The position numbers were made by a program, and so were the translations under genes. From positions 201,737,600 through 201,801,599 of the forward strand of contig CM061141.1 in assembly GCA_030789695.1 (NCBI GenBank): DNA of 64,000 bases. The letters are read 5' to 3'. This stretch comes from Scilla litardierei (taxonomy: Eukaryota; Streptophyta; Magnoliopsida; Asparagales; Asparagaceae). The notes beneath the pieces are model-generated. The model saw only the letters and a program-made list of their open reading frames with translations, had not been told where the DNA came from and did no database searches. Numbering within the stretch: position 1 is the first letter of the stretch; the number at the start of each line of letters is the position of its first letter. Below are positions 32,523 to 43,676 of the stretch, one piece after another.

Positions 32523-33654
32523 ATGGCAGGAAGGCGATTCACCCGTGGTGGGTGTAGTGGTGCGCTCCCTCATGATGAGGAGCCTGAGCGGGAACCCACA
32601 AACGGTGAGATGATGCGGATGATGCTCCAGATGATGCAAGTGCAGCAGGGCGTGCTCCTGCAAGTCCAGAATGCTCCACTTGCTCGAGCTGCCCGGGCTC
32701 TTCCGGATGCCCCTCGCTTCGAGCCGGGAGCGAAGCAATTTCGGGAGCTGGGTCCCGCATATTTCAATGGGTCTGAGGGTCCTCTGGCTGCTGATGAGTG
32801 GATTCGGAACATAGAGGATAACTTGAAGATGGCCAAGATCACCCCGGCTGGATGGGTTGATTTGGCGAAGAGGCAACTCAAGGATAATGCTCGGAACTGG
32901 TGGGATGCGGAAGAGAAGATGTTGGTGGAGCCGATAGCTTGGGCTACCTTTAAGTCCAGGTTTGATGAGGAATTCTTTCCGAAGGCTGCGAAGAAGGAGA
33001 TGCTGCAGCGTTTCATTGATCTGAAGCAAGGGAGCTTGTCGGTGGACCTGTACCACCAAGAGTTCACTAGGCTGAGTCGGTTCGCACCAAAGATGGTACA
33101 GGACGCTGATGAGAGGGCTCAGAGGTTCCTGCAGGGACTTGCTTTGGAGCTCCAGAGTTTTGTGTCTTCCTCCGATCTGGACTCTTATCAAAAGGTTTTG
33201 GTCGCTGCTAGGAGGCAGGAGCTGAACCTGAGTCAGAGGAGAGGGCATGTTTCTGGTGCTGGGAAGAGGCCTATGGAGCAGGCCAGAGCGGTGGTTAGGC
33301 CTGGTTTCAAGCCTAATCAGCCAGCTCAGTTTAAGAGGCCAGGAGGGCCTATTCTGAAGACTTGCCATTTCTGCGGCAAGCCTGGCCACATCAAGGATCA
33401 GTGTCGGAAGTTTTTGGGCCAGTGTCTGGTTTGTGGTGATGCTTCCCATGTCGCAAAGGATTGTCGGCATGCGGGTCAGCTGCGGAGGGCGCCTGTTGCA
33501 GCACAGCCGTTGCAGCAGCGAGCGTCTGTTCCTGCTGGACGTGGAGCAGCCCTTGTTCCACAGAGGCAGGCTTTTCAGCAGGCTGTTCCGCCGAGGAGGC
33601 AGGCTTTTCTGATGACCGCTGTGGAGAGCGAGGCTGTGGATGAGGTTATCGCAG
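32523..33654 (+). CDS. gag: Tk4 gag (exon 1)
   Basis: Gag of about 377 residues up to intron 1; if unspliced it stops at 33699-33701 (392 aa). It begins MAGRRFTRGG, then the Gag domain (NWWDAEEKMLVEPIAWATFK, FFPKAAKKEMLQRFIDLKQG) and a basic linker with two CCHC knuckles (CHFCGKPGHIKDQC and CLVCGDASHVAKDC). The whole frame is open, so free Gag could still be made although pol is broken. It would assemble the virus-like particle and bind genomic RNA. Confidence 0.9.
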
Positions 33655-33766
33655 GTAATCCTCGATCTAGCTGTTATTTCCCTAGCTGGTTTGATTGTTA
33701 GATTGTGTTGTTTGCTTGAACATGGTTGTTTGCTAGACTAGGTTTTGATTGTTAATTGCTTGTTAG
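33655..33766 (+). other. Tk4 intron 1 (112 nt)
   Basis: CAG|GTAATC donor and TTGTTAG|GTGTGG acceptor, same length and phase as in Tk1. Splicing fuses Gag to protease in frame. Confidence 0.8.
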
Positions 33767-36700
33767 GTGTGGTTTTGGTGTGCACATTTCCTGCACGAGT
33801 CCTCTTTGACTCTGGTGCATCGATGTGCATTATTTCTCGAAGCTTCGTGGAGAGGCATTCCTTGTCGACGTCCCCTCTTCCCAAGAGTTGGAATATCGTT
33901 ACAGGGAATGGCGTGGTCTCGGTGCATCATGGTTGCAATTCTTGCTCGTTGGTGGTCTGTGGACATGAGCTTTTCGCTGATTTCATTGTCCACGACATCA
34001 TCAACTACGATGCAGTTCTTGGGATGGATTGTCTTGCGAGCTTCTATGCCACGATCGACTGTTGAAGGAAGAAGGTGGTGTTCGAGATTCCCGAACATCC
34101 AGTATTTGAGTTCAGTCGTGGTAGCAGTTCGCTTGGTCCTGTCAGATTTCGGGCCAGGCCGGTGGAGGTTGTGGCTATGCAGATGGAGCTGGAGTGGCCA
34201 GTTGTGGTGCGAGATTTTGGTGACGTCTTCCCCGAGGAGATGTCTGGTTTGCCACCTGATCGAGCTTTAGAATTTTCTATCGATCTTGTTCCAGGTGCGC
34301 AGCCGATTTCGAAGGCGCCGTATTGTATGGCGCCTGCAGAATTGGAAGAGTTGCGGAAGCAGTTGGATGAGCTCTTGCAGAAGGGTTATATCAATCCTAG
34401 TGTGTCTCCATGGGGAGCACCGGTGCTACTGGTGAAGAAGAAGGATGGTTCACGTCGCATGTGCGTAGACTATCAGGAGTTGAATGCGGTGACCATTAAG
34501 AATAAATACATGTTGCCTCGCATCGATGATATTTTTGATCAGCTTGGAGGTTCGAGGGTGTTTTCTAAGTTTGATTTGAGGAGTGGTTACCATCAGTTGA
34601 AGGTGAAGAAGGATGATGTTCCGAAGACAGCGTTCAGGACGAAGTATGGACACTATGAGTTCGTGGTTATGCCTTTCGGTGTAACTAACGCACCCGCAGT
34701 TTTCATGAATCTGATGAACCTGATTTTCTACGACATTTTGGATAAGTTTGTCGTTATCTTTATTGACGACATACTGATATATTCAAAGTCGGGGGAAGAG
34801 CATGCATCGCACTTGAGGACGGTATTGGAGATTTTGAGGAAGCATCGGTTGTATGCTAAGTTTTCGAAGTGCGAGTTTTGGCTGGACAGAGTTGCTTTCC
34901 TCGGGCATGTGGTGACTGGAGATGGTATTTCTGTGGATCCCGAGAAGATTAGGGCCATCAGAGAGTGGCCTGTTCCGTCGTCTGCGTCTGAGATTCGGAG
35001 TTTCCTTGGACTTGCTGGTTACTATCGACGATTCATTAAGGACTTTTCCCGTATTACTGAGCCGATGACCAGATTGACGCGGAAGGATGTGCCTTTTGTT
35101 TGGTCGGGTGATTGTGAGAATGCTTTTGACGTTCTGAAGGAGAGGTTGACGTTTGCCCCTATTCTTGTTGTGCCTGATCGCAGCGGTGGATTTGAGATCT
35201 TTTGCGATGCTTCTGGCAAGGGTCTCGGTTGTGTGTTGCATCAGCATGGGCATGTGGTGGCGTATGCGTCTCGTCAGCTTAAGGTTCATGAGAAGAATTA
35301 CCCGACGCATGATTTGGAGTTGGCTGCCGTTGTGTTTGCTCTTAAGATTTGGAGGCACTTCCTGCTGAGTGAGAAAGTGAAGATCTTCACCGATCATAAA
35401 AGCTTGAAGTATATTTTTACTCAGAAGGAGCTCAACATGCGACAGCGTCGATGGTTGGAGCTCATGGCGGATTATGAAATTGATTTGCAGTTTCACCTTG
35501 GCAAGGTGAATGTGGTTCCTGATGCGTTGAGTAGGCTTCCCGCGGTGATGATTTTGACCTCATAGTGGAGATTGCAGCAGGATTTTTGCGAGTCTGGCAT
35601 GGAGATTGTCCTTCCTGGGGAGGCTTCGTCGTTGATGTACATGCAGGTACATTCGACGATCGTGGATCGGATTAAGGCTGGCCAGGCTGGGGATCCGAAG
35701 CTGGTGAAGATTCGGGAGTAGGTGGAAGCCGGTCTGCGGACTGACTTTTTGATTCATGAGGATGGCTCGCTGAGGTTTGGAGCCAGGTTGTGTGTGCCAG
35801 CTGGAGATATTAGAGAGGAGTTGATGGTGGAGGCACACAGTTCACCGTATTATGTGCATCCTGGTGGCACCAAGATGTACCAGGATCTTCGCCTGAACTA
35901 TTGGTGGCATGGCATGAAGAGGAGTGTGGCTCGGAGTGTGGCCAAGTGCTTGGTTTGCCAGCAAGTGAAGGCGGAGCATCAGCGTACGGCCGGGTTGCTA
36001 CAACCGCTTCCGATTCCGGAGTGGAAATGGCAACACATCACTATGGATTTCGTGACTGGACTACCTCGGAGTCCGAAGCAGAATGACGCGATTTGGGTGA
36101 TCGTAGATCGATTGACCAAATCCGCGCACTTTATTCCATTCCGAGTGGGACAGTCCACTGAGGCGCTAGCAAGGAGATATATGGAGGTAAAATTCTTTTA
36201 CTCTCCGTTTTTATTTCCTTTTTCCTAGTTTGGATAGTGATGTAACGTGAATCGTGCAGGAGGTCGTGCGACTTCATGGAGTCCCCATGAGTATCGTGTC
36301 GGACAGAGACACGTGGTTCACATCTCAGTTCTGGCAGAGTTTGTAGAAGAGTTTGGGTACGCGTCTGAGTTTCAGCACGGCGTACCATCCGCAGACGGAT
36401 GGCCAGTCCGAGAGGACGATTCAGATTTTGGAAGACATGCTGAGGGCGTGCATGTTAGATTTCAAGGGTTTGTGGGAGGACCATCTACATCTGGTGGAGT
36501 TTTCTTACAACAACAGCTTCCAGGCGAGTATTGGCATGGCGCCTTTCGCCGCTCTTTATGGGAGGAAATGTCGATCGCCATTGAGTTGGGATGACGTTGG
36601 TGATCGGGAGCTGTTGGGACCTGAGATGATCGTGGAGGCCGTGGATATTGTCAGGAATATTCAAGAGAGGTTGAGGATTACTCAGGACCGTTTTAAGCAT

Positions 36701-37162
36701 TGGGCGGATGCTAAACGTCTTCCTTTGGAGTTTCAGCCAGGCGACCATGCGTTCTTGAAGATTTCCCCGAATCGCGGTGTGATTTGTTTTGGGAAGCGAG
36801 GGAAGTTGAGCACGCGATACATTGGACCGTTTGACATTTTGGAGAGGGTTGGCGAGGTAGCTTATCGCTTAGCCTTGCCGCCATCTTTGGAGGGAGTTCA
36901 CAATGTTTTCCATGTGTCGCAGCTTCGTCGATACATTGGCGATCCATCTCATGCGGTGGATTTTTCGGAGATTACCGTTCGCCCCGATATGACGTATGAC
37001 CAGCATCCAGTGCAGATTCTGGACAGGCGTCAGAAATCGCTTCGGAACAAGATTGTCAATCTTGTGAGGGTGATGTGGCAACACGGCTCACCTGGAGAGT
37101 CTACTTGGGAGAATGAGGATGAGATGCGAGAGCGTTTCCCACTTTTGTTTCCGGACACGTGA
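33767..37162 (+). pseudogene. pol: Tk4 pol with four C-to-T nonsense changes, intron 2 at 36187-36259
   Basis: Protease (DSGAS), RT (FIDD), RNase H (FCDASGKG), integrase (zinc region, [14 protein letters not shown]) and the chromodomain end are all present. Exon 2 (33767-36186) has exactly the 2,420 nt of Tk5, so there is no net indel. Stops: TGA at 34063-34065 (from CGA), and TAG at 35563-35565, 35719-35721 and 36344-36346 (each from CAG). All are C-to-T at CG or CHG sites. Intron 2 (73 nt: ATGGAG|GTAAAA ... CGTGCAG|GAG) is present. Also R to W after the integrase SDRDT motif. Not functional unless read through. Confidence 0.9.
36187..36259 (+). other. Tk4 intron 2 in integrase (73 nt)
   Basis: GTAAAATTC donor, T-rich interior, CGTGCAG acceptor. 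Removal joins GAG to GAG GTC in frame within YMEE(V/I)VRLHG. Same place in Tk5 (46097-46166) and Tk6 (58669-58741, minus); absent from Tk1. Confidence 0.8.
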
Positions 37163-37208
37163 GTGTTTGGAAATTCTGAGGACGGAATTTTTCTTAAGTT
37201 GGGGAGGA

Positions 37209-39341
37209 TGTAACGACTGGTTTTCATGTATCTGGATTTATTATATTATAATATATGTTTTGGTGGATTTTCTCCTCATGTGTGGTTTTCGTCTCCGTAA
37301 CTTTCATTTGCGATCGTTTCGTCGTGTTTTCTCGTTTCTTCCTTAGGATCGTCGATTTCAGAGTAAGTCATTCGTGACGGGCTTCATAACGGTCGTATCT
37401 TACTGTTAGATCAAGCCTAGGAGTCTTAGGAATCGATCCCGGAGCTCCGCGCTCCGTATCGGAACTTTTGGTGCTTATTAGCCGGTGTAAGAAGGGGCAC
37501 CGACCGACTAGATGACGATCCAGTCGGTCGGCAATCCTTCTTGAACCGACTAGTTTGCTTTCTAAATTTCTCAGGAGTTACTGTTTATCGTTAGTCGGTC
37601 TGAGAACGTTGGTTGACCGACTAGGTTGCAAACTAGTCGGTCAGCAATGCTTCTTTAACCGACTAACTCTTCAACTAATTTTTGGTATCAGTACTGTTCA
37701 TTCTTAGTCGGTCTAAGTTCATCTTTCGACCGACTAGTTGTTAAACTAGTCGGCTAAGTTTTGTACTCAGACCGACTAATTCTTGGTTCTTCTGTACAGT
37801 CGAGTTACTGTTTACTCTTAGTCGGTTTAAGAACGTTCTTCGACCGACTAGATGACAAACTAGTCGGTCAGTATTTGTTCTTCGACCGACTAAATCTAAA
37901 TCCTGTTTTTGTTCAGAAGTTACTGTTTACACTTAGTCGGTCTGCGTTGGTCCACCGACCGACTAGTTTCCAAACTAGTCGGTCAGTGGTTGCTCTTTGA
38001 CCGACTAATCTGTGTTAAAACCCTAATTTCTGGACAGCCGCCAGCCCATCCTATTTAAACCCCTCCCAAACGTTTTCTTCTTCCTCCACTCGACCCGAAA
38101 CCCTAGTTTCTCCCCCATTGAGCCCCCTTCTTCCTCAAACCCTTATTCCTCCATTCCAAGCTCATCCTCCATCATCCAAGCCCTCCCTCAACACATTCAA
38201 CCTCTCATCTCCCTCAAATCTCCATCAAACCCCCAAAACCCCCCCAAAACCCTAGTTCTCCAAACTTCTCCATTCGTTTCCAGATCTGGTCCCTAGGTTC
38301 TCCGGAGTGTTTCTTTCTCCTCCTCATGGTAAGAAATCGATCTCTTGATGTTTTCATAACCTATTTGTATTTTTATGAAACCCTAATGAAATGAATGTTG
38401 TTTTGATGATTGTTTCCCCATAACAGCGATTTCCCCGTAGATTAGCATCCGCGAGACGAACCTTCGTGATCGTCATCCCCGGTGCTAGGCAAGTGAAACT
38501 TGCCACTTAGGGTTTAGGCCATGTTTTAGGCCATTTGCTTGTTGTAGGCGTAAAAGAGGCAAGGCGACGAAATGATACTCGCCTAGGCGCAAATTTTGGA
38601 ACTAGCTTGACAACGAAGCTAGATCCGACATTTATCATGTTGCACAATTACCATGTCATGTTTAAATTCCATTAACGGTACGCAAATTAATTGTCATGTC
38701 ATTGCATTCTTTAAGTGATCCCGTGATTGCGTAGCATCGCTACAATACTTGTGTTTCCTGGCTCGTGACCAGAAGCGAGCATAATGAGTTGCTAACCCCA
38801 ACGCTCGAGATCGAATTGTGAATTAGGAAAACAAGCTCCCGTGCTGGGCAACCCTGGCTCATTTACTGGGCTCATGTACAGGGACCCTGGCTTGTTTGCG
38901 CGTGGGATGGGGTAAGAGTTAAGCGGTCATTCAACTGGGGGTCTGCCTGATCAGCAACTGCAGTTGTAAGGCGTAAACTCTGGGGTGGGGTAGTGTTAAG
39001 CGGCCAATCAGCGTGAATGCTATACCATTCAGCTGTAAGGCGTAAACATCTACAAACAACAGTGAAACGTGAATAGTGAATTGATTGAGATTGTTAGTAG
39101 CTTGGCTACTCTTGTCTTGTCCTGATAATTGTTCTCTTGTACTTATTGTTCACCATGTCTTGCTCGTGCATTCATGTTATAACTACCATGTCATGCATAC
39201 TAAAACTGCTAGGTTGCTAGTTGCCTTACTTTCAGTTTCCTTGCCCAAGTCTTTTAGACTTGCTGACATGTGCCCCTTTACTCTTTTGGGTGACACATGT
39301 TAGATCCCGAGCCTGAGTACCTTGTTGAGGACGAGGTGTTT
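37209..39341 (+). repeat. Tk4 3' LTR, first part
   Basis: Begins after the polypurine tract AAGTTGGGGAGGA. ACCGAC array 37497-38020 and TATTTAAA at 38052. Tk5 cuts it at 39341, inside the microORF. Confidence 0.95.
39297..39341 (+). pseudogene. LTR microORF of Tk4 3' LTR, 5' piece split by Tk5
   Basis: The first 45 nt (ATG to VFF-like codons); the remaining 63 nt lie at 50059-50121 and end DTGDQS and TAG. Together they are again 108 nt, so the frame was intact before Tk5 inserted. Confidence 0.7.
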
Positions 39342-42282
39342 TGTAACGGCCACTTCTGGTCGTACGTTTTCTTGTGCGTATGTTGATTTGTGTGCGTATT
39401 TCCGTATTTGGTTTTATTATTGTAATTCCGTAGTTCCGACGCGTGACCGAACCCCGTATTCACGATCCTCTCGGAGGCGCGATCGCTCCGGTATCTTGTT
39501 TATAATTTTTGGATGTCGATAGGTCGACATGCTTTAACCTCATTATTAAAAATTAAATTTTATAATTAAAAAAAAAATTCAAATCTTGAACCTGATCGTT
39601 TCCTAAGGATATATATGTTTTGTTAAACAAATCTGTTAGAAAATGATAATAATAATAATAAACTCTTTTTTTAAACTAACATATTAATCTAAACCTATCC
39701 TTTTAAAACCCAACAGCAACTTCTACCCATTCTTCAAACCTGCGAATGTGTGTTTCTTAAAGGGATCAACCCAAATCCTATTGCTTAACTAAATCAAAAA
39801 TAGTTTTAAACAGAATTCCAACTGACCCTACATACACGTCTCTCTCCCACGTCTCCACTCTCCCCACGTGGAGCATCTCCCCTTAACAGCTCTAGAGGGT
39901 CTACAATAACCTAAACCCTAGACTTCTCCTCACTGCTCTCAGCCTCTTCAAATTTTATAACCCAAAATTTTCCCCTAGGCTCACGTGTGCTCTGCCGACC
40001 CTCAGCCTCGTTCGGCGTGCCTACAACCTCCCCGAAACCCAAACCACCGCCTTGACCTGACTTCGTCTCCTCCCGAATGATCTCCACTCGCCGTTGCCCT
40101 GCGCTCAGAGTCACTGCGCCACCGTCTGCATCCATCACCGTCGGGGCCGCTGCAGTAACGCCTCCGTCCATCGCCGTTTTCTCCTGCTAGGTCGACAGAA
40201 CGAATCGAAACACGTAAGTAAAAATTTATATCATATACCGTCAGTTATCTCGTTGATGCCTGAATAAAATGACTTGTTTTCAAGGTCTGGAAGAGTATTT
40301 GCATGCCAAAGCATCATTAATCATTGTCAACACATCCTAATGTCTACTTTGTTGCTTAATTGTTCTGACCATTACTGTTCAGAGATTTAGTGAAGAATGC
40401 TTTTTGATCTCCACCTGGAAATGCCTTAGATTGGTGAACATGGCCAATGTACATGACGTCTAAGTGCATTGCACTGACATACATTATTATTTTTAAATCC
40501 AGTCAAGTTGTAAATCTCATTTATGTGACAATGACAAGCTACAAATAATATACAAATATTGCTTAAATTGTTGTAGTCTTGTTAGGCTGTATGATATTTA
40601 CCCAACCCAACTTCTTTACGGTTCGTTGTTTGGCCTGCATAGTCTATATTTTTTAAATGTATGTTAGCCAGTCAATGCCGAGGAACAAAGAAAATCTTGA
40701 GGATCCTTTGAATCAACTAAATTAGATATAATGGGACCATTTATTGTTACCGGACACCTATCTGTGATTTAGAAAAATGTTCGTTTAAATGTTGGCACTA
40801 TCAGTTTTGGACTTCATTAAACATATAATTTAGTTTATGACGTAAGCTAGTACACAACTCCTAATATAAATGTTAAAATGACATTAATATTCTGTAACCT
40901 TAACAGAATGCAATGCTTCTAACATGTGGGTAGTATCACTACTAGCAGTATATTACATAATGGTTAGTTTGATTATATGGTACAAACACCACCCGATGGT
41001 AGAGAACTTAATGGTTAAAAAGATTACTATTAAATTATGTTGGGTCGAACCTAATTCATTATTATGTTTAATCAAAACAGAGAACCAGTCGTCCCATAAC
41101 GTATCGTTTGTCGAGACGAATCCACGTCATCCGACATCACCGAAATCAGGCAAGTGAAACTTGCCAACTTTTCTTTAGGCCATGTCTTTAGGCCAATTCC
41201 TCGTACTAGCGTGAAAGAGACTAGATCGTGAAATGATAGCGATCTAGGCGCAACTTTGTGATCTAGCTTGACAACGAAGCTAGATCCGACACATTGCCAT
41301 ATCATTTATGCATTGATATCTGTCATGTTTAAATTCCTTAACTGTACGCATTTGAATTGTTAACTGCCATGCATTGCATCGTACATGTCATCCTAGTTAA
41401 ACTTGCATCGTAGCACATGCTACACTACTTGTACAATCCATGTTTCCATGTTACCGGCTAGGCACCCGTTATGCGGGCATAACCCTACGCCATCCGTGTT
41501 AAAAACACTTCCTGGCTCGTGATCCAGAAGCGAGCATTCCGTGTTCGGGGGTAATGCCCTGGCTCGACACACGTGGAGGGGTAGGGATAAACGGTCACTT
41601 GAGTGTAAGAGTTGGCCCGTACAGCCACTCTAGCCAAAGGACGGAATCTCTGTGCACGACGTGATTACAATTCCAGTACTTGTCTTTTACTTGTATAATT
41701 GCCATGTCATGTCATTTGTCAATTTATATCCATGTCATACTTTACTTTAGAACTGTTAGGTTGTTTTACCTTTCTTTTATAGTTCCTTGCACAAGTCTTT
41801 TTAGACTTGCTGACATGTGCCCCTTCTCTTTGGGTGACGCATGTTAGTTGCTGAGCCAGAGACAGTTGCGGAGGGTGACGAGTTCGTGGAGTTCGTGCCC
41901 GAACCTGTTGGTGACGTGGAGTACGAAGATACCGGTGATCAATCTTAGAGATCTCCCGTACTTTTCCTTGTTAGCTGTGGTTGTCGGTGAGTAGCACCGT
42001 TTTGTTAGTTTCTTTTGGCCATGCTAGGCCTTGTACCTTTGACTCTTTTGGTTTGCCTGGTGGCATTTCTGGTTGTGGACTTTTGTTGGACTATGAGCTG
42101 GTATAATGTTTTATTATTTGTCTCCCTTTTGCTATTATTATTATTGTTGTTCTGAGTCACATTACAGGGACCTGCTACTTCGTCTTATTTGTCGCTTAAC
42201 GGACTTGCGGCTTTGCAGCCCCAAGTCCGTGCGGACCTTCTCACGCTTCGCCTCCATTTTTTTTGGGAAGCGGGGCGTGACA
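39342..42282 (+). repeat. Tk5 5' LTR (2,941 bp), chimeric
   Basis: The first 1.8 kb (TGTAACGGCC start) has no ACCGAC array and is related at its start to LTR Y (53265). From GGCAAGTGAAACTTGCC (41149-41165) on, it closely follows the Tk3 LTR. A strong donor (ACAC|GTAAGT) at 40214 suggests a long leader intron. MicroORF 41841-41948; U5 pairing arm 42154-42175; terminal hairpin 42241-42280. Confidence 0.9.
41841..41948 (+). CDS. LTR acidic microORF (35 aa), Tk5 5' LTR
   Basis: 36 codons from ATG to TAG at 41946-41948. It starts MLVAEPE and ends YEDTGDQS. Compared with Tk4 the middle has diverged, but the length, acidity and both ends hold. The six codons for DTGDQS (GAT ACC GGT GAT CAA TCT) differ from Tk4 (GAC ACT GGG GAC CAG TCC) at every third position and at no other. 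In-frame TGA upstream at two codons. It lies in the only fully intact element, so it is the copy most worth testing. Confidence 0.65.
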   Translation: MLVAEPETVAEGDEFVEFVPEPVGDVEYEDTGDQS

Positions 42283-42431
42283 GGTTTCTTTGGTGGCCCA
42301 TGCAGGTCCGGTTTTTCTGTAACTGTGACTTAATCAGAATAACAATAAGAATTATAGAAAGTCCAATAAACAAAATTCAACGCCGTGCCTTGGGCTAAGA
42401 GTCTGATCTGTTTTGTTTCCTGTGTCAATAG
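42283..42431 (+). promoter_or_regulatory. Tk5 leader with U5 pairing arm
   Basis: GGTGGCCCATGCAGGTCC begins within 12 nt of the LTR. GCAGGTCC (42302-42309) pairs with GGACCTGC (42168-42175) and CTGTAACTGTGACT (42317-42330) with AGTCACATTACAG (42155-42167), with one bulged base. No initiator-Met primer site is seen. TTTCCTGTGTCAATAG precedes the gag ATG like a splice acceptor. Confidence 0.55.
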
Positions 42432-43563
42432 ATGGCTGGGAGACGGAATGCCCGTGGTGGTCGTGGTGTGCCCCCTCGCGACCAGGAGCCGGACCGAGAG
42501 CCCACCACCGGGGAGATGATGAGGATGATGCATCAAATGATGCAGGTGCAACAAGGAATTCTGCAGACTGTCCGGAATGATCCGCCTGCTCGTGCAGCGT
42601 CGGTTGTTCAGGCTGCCCCTCGCTTCGAGCCCGGAGCGAAGCAATTTCGGGAGCTGGGTCCCGCTTACTTCGATGGGACCGAGGGACCCCTGGCTGCAGA
42701 TGAGTGGACCAGGAACATGGAAGACAATCTGAAGATGTCGAAGGTCGACCCGACTGGATGGGTTGATCTGGCGAAACGACAGCTGAAGGACAACGCGCGG
42801 AACTGGTGGGATGCCGAGGAGGAGTTGCTGGAGGAGCCGATTTCTTGGACTACCTTCAAGTCCAGATTTGACGAAGAATATTTTCCTAAGGCCGCCAGGA
42901 GGGAGATGGCTCAGCGCTTCATTGACTTGAAGCAGGGGAATTTGACGGTGGATCAGTACCACCAGGAATTCACAAGGCTGAGTCGTTTTGCACCAAAGAT
43001 GGTGCAGGATACTGAGGAGAGAGCCCAGAGGTTTCTGCAGGGGCTTTCGTTGGATCTGCAGAGCTATGTCACTTCTTCCGATGCGGAGACTTACCAGAAG
43101 GTTCTGATTGCGGCGAAAAGGCAGGAGAGGATTGTGAATCAGAAGAGAGGACAGATTTCTGGCACTGGGAAGAGGCCTATGGAGCAGGCCAGAGCAGTGG
43201 TGAGACCGGGGCACGGGCCCAACCAGCCTGTGCAGTTCAAGAGGCCTGGAGGACCTTCTACTTTAAAGACTTGCAATTTCTGTGGCAAGACGGGGCATAT
43301 CAAGGATCAGTGCCGGAAGATGCTGGGGCAGTGTTTAGTTTGTGGTGATCCTGCGCACACCATGAAGGATTGCCCGAGGTCGAAGCAGCCGTGGAGGGCA
43401 CCTGTTGCAGCTCAGCCGTTGCAGCAGAGGGCACCTGTTCCTGCTGGTCGTGGAGCGCCTCTCGTTCCGCAGAGGCAGGCGTTTCAGCAGGCTGTCCAGC
43501 CGAGACGACAGGCGTTTCTGATGACTGCTGCTGAGACCGAGACGCTGGATGAGGTTATCACAG
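42432..43563 (+). CDS. gag: Tk5 gag (exon 1), intact
   Basis: Starts at ATG 42432 (MAGRRNARGGRG). The Gag capsid domain holds NWWDAEEELLEEPISWTTFK and MAQRFIDLKQGN. A basic linker precedes two CCHC zinc knuckles at residues 281-294 and 301-314 (CNFCGKTGHIKDQC, CLVCGDPAHTMKDC), which bind the genomic RNA. A Pro/Ala/Arg/Gln-rich tail ends the exon. Without splicing it stops at 43596-43598 (388 aa); with splicing of intron 1 it continues into protease. Choice of start: the first ATG, conserved in Tk4, right behind the acceptor-like sequence. Confidence 0.95.
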
Positions 43564-43676
43564 GTAACTTTCTATCTAGCTGTTTCTTTCTTAGTTAGTT
43601 TGGTTGTTAGATTTGATTAGTTATTTGCATATGATTGTTTGCTAGAATAGAATTTGATTGTTAGACTGTCTGTTAG
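43564..43676 (+). other. Tk5 intron 1 (113 nt)
   Basis: CAG|GTAACT donor and CTGTTAG|GTGTGA acceptor. Splicing gives an in-frame Gag-Pol fusion; retention gives free Gag. Confidence 0.8.

Noticed and set aside
40924..41157. 77-aa ORF present in both Tk5 LTRs
   Set aside because: It exists twice only because the LTRs are identical; no homologue is seen in the other LTR families and its composition is that of AT-rich non-coding DNA.
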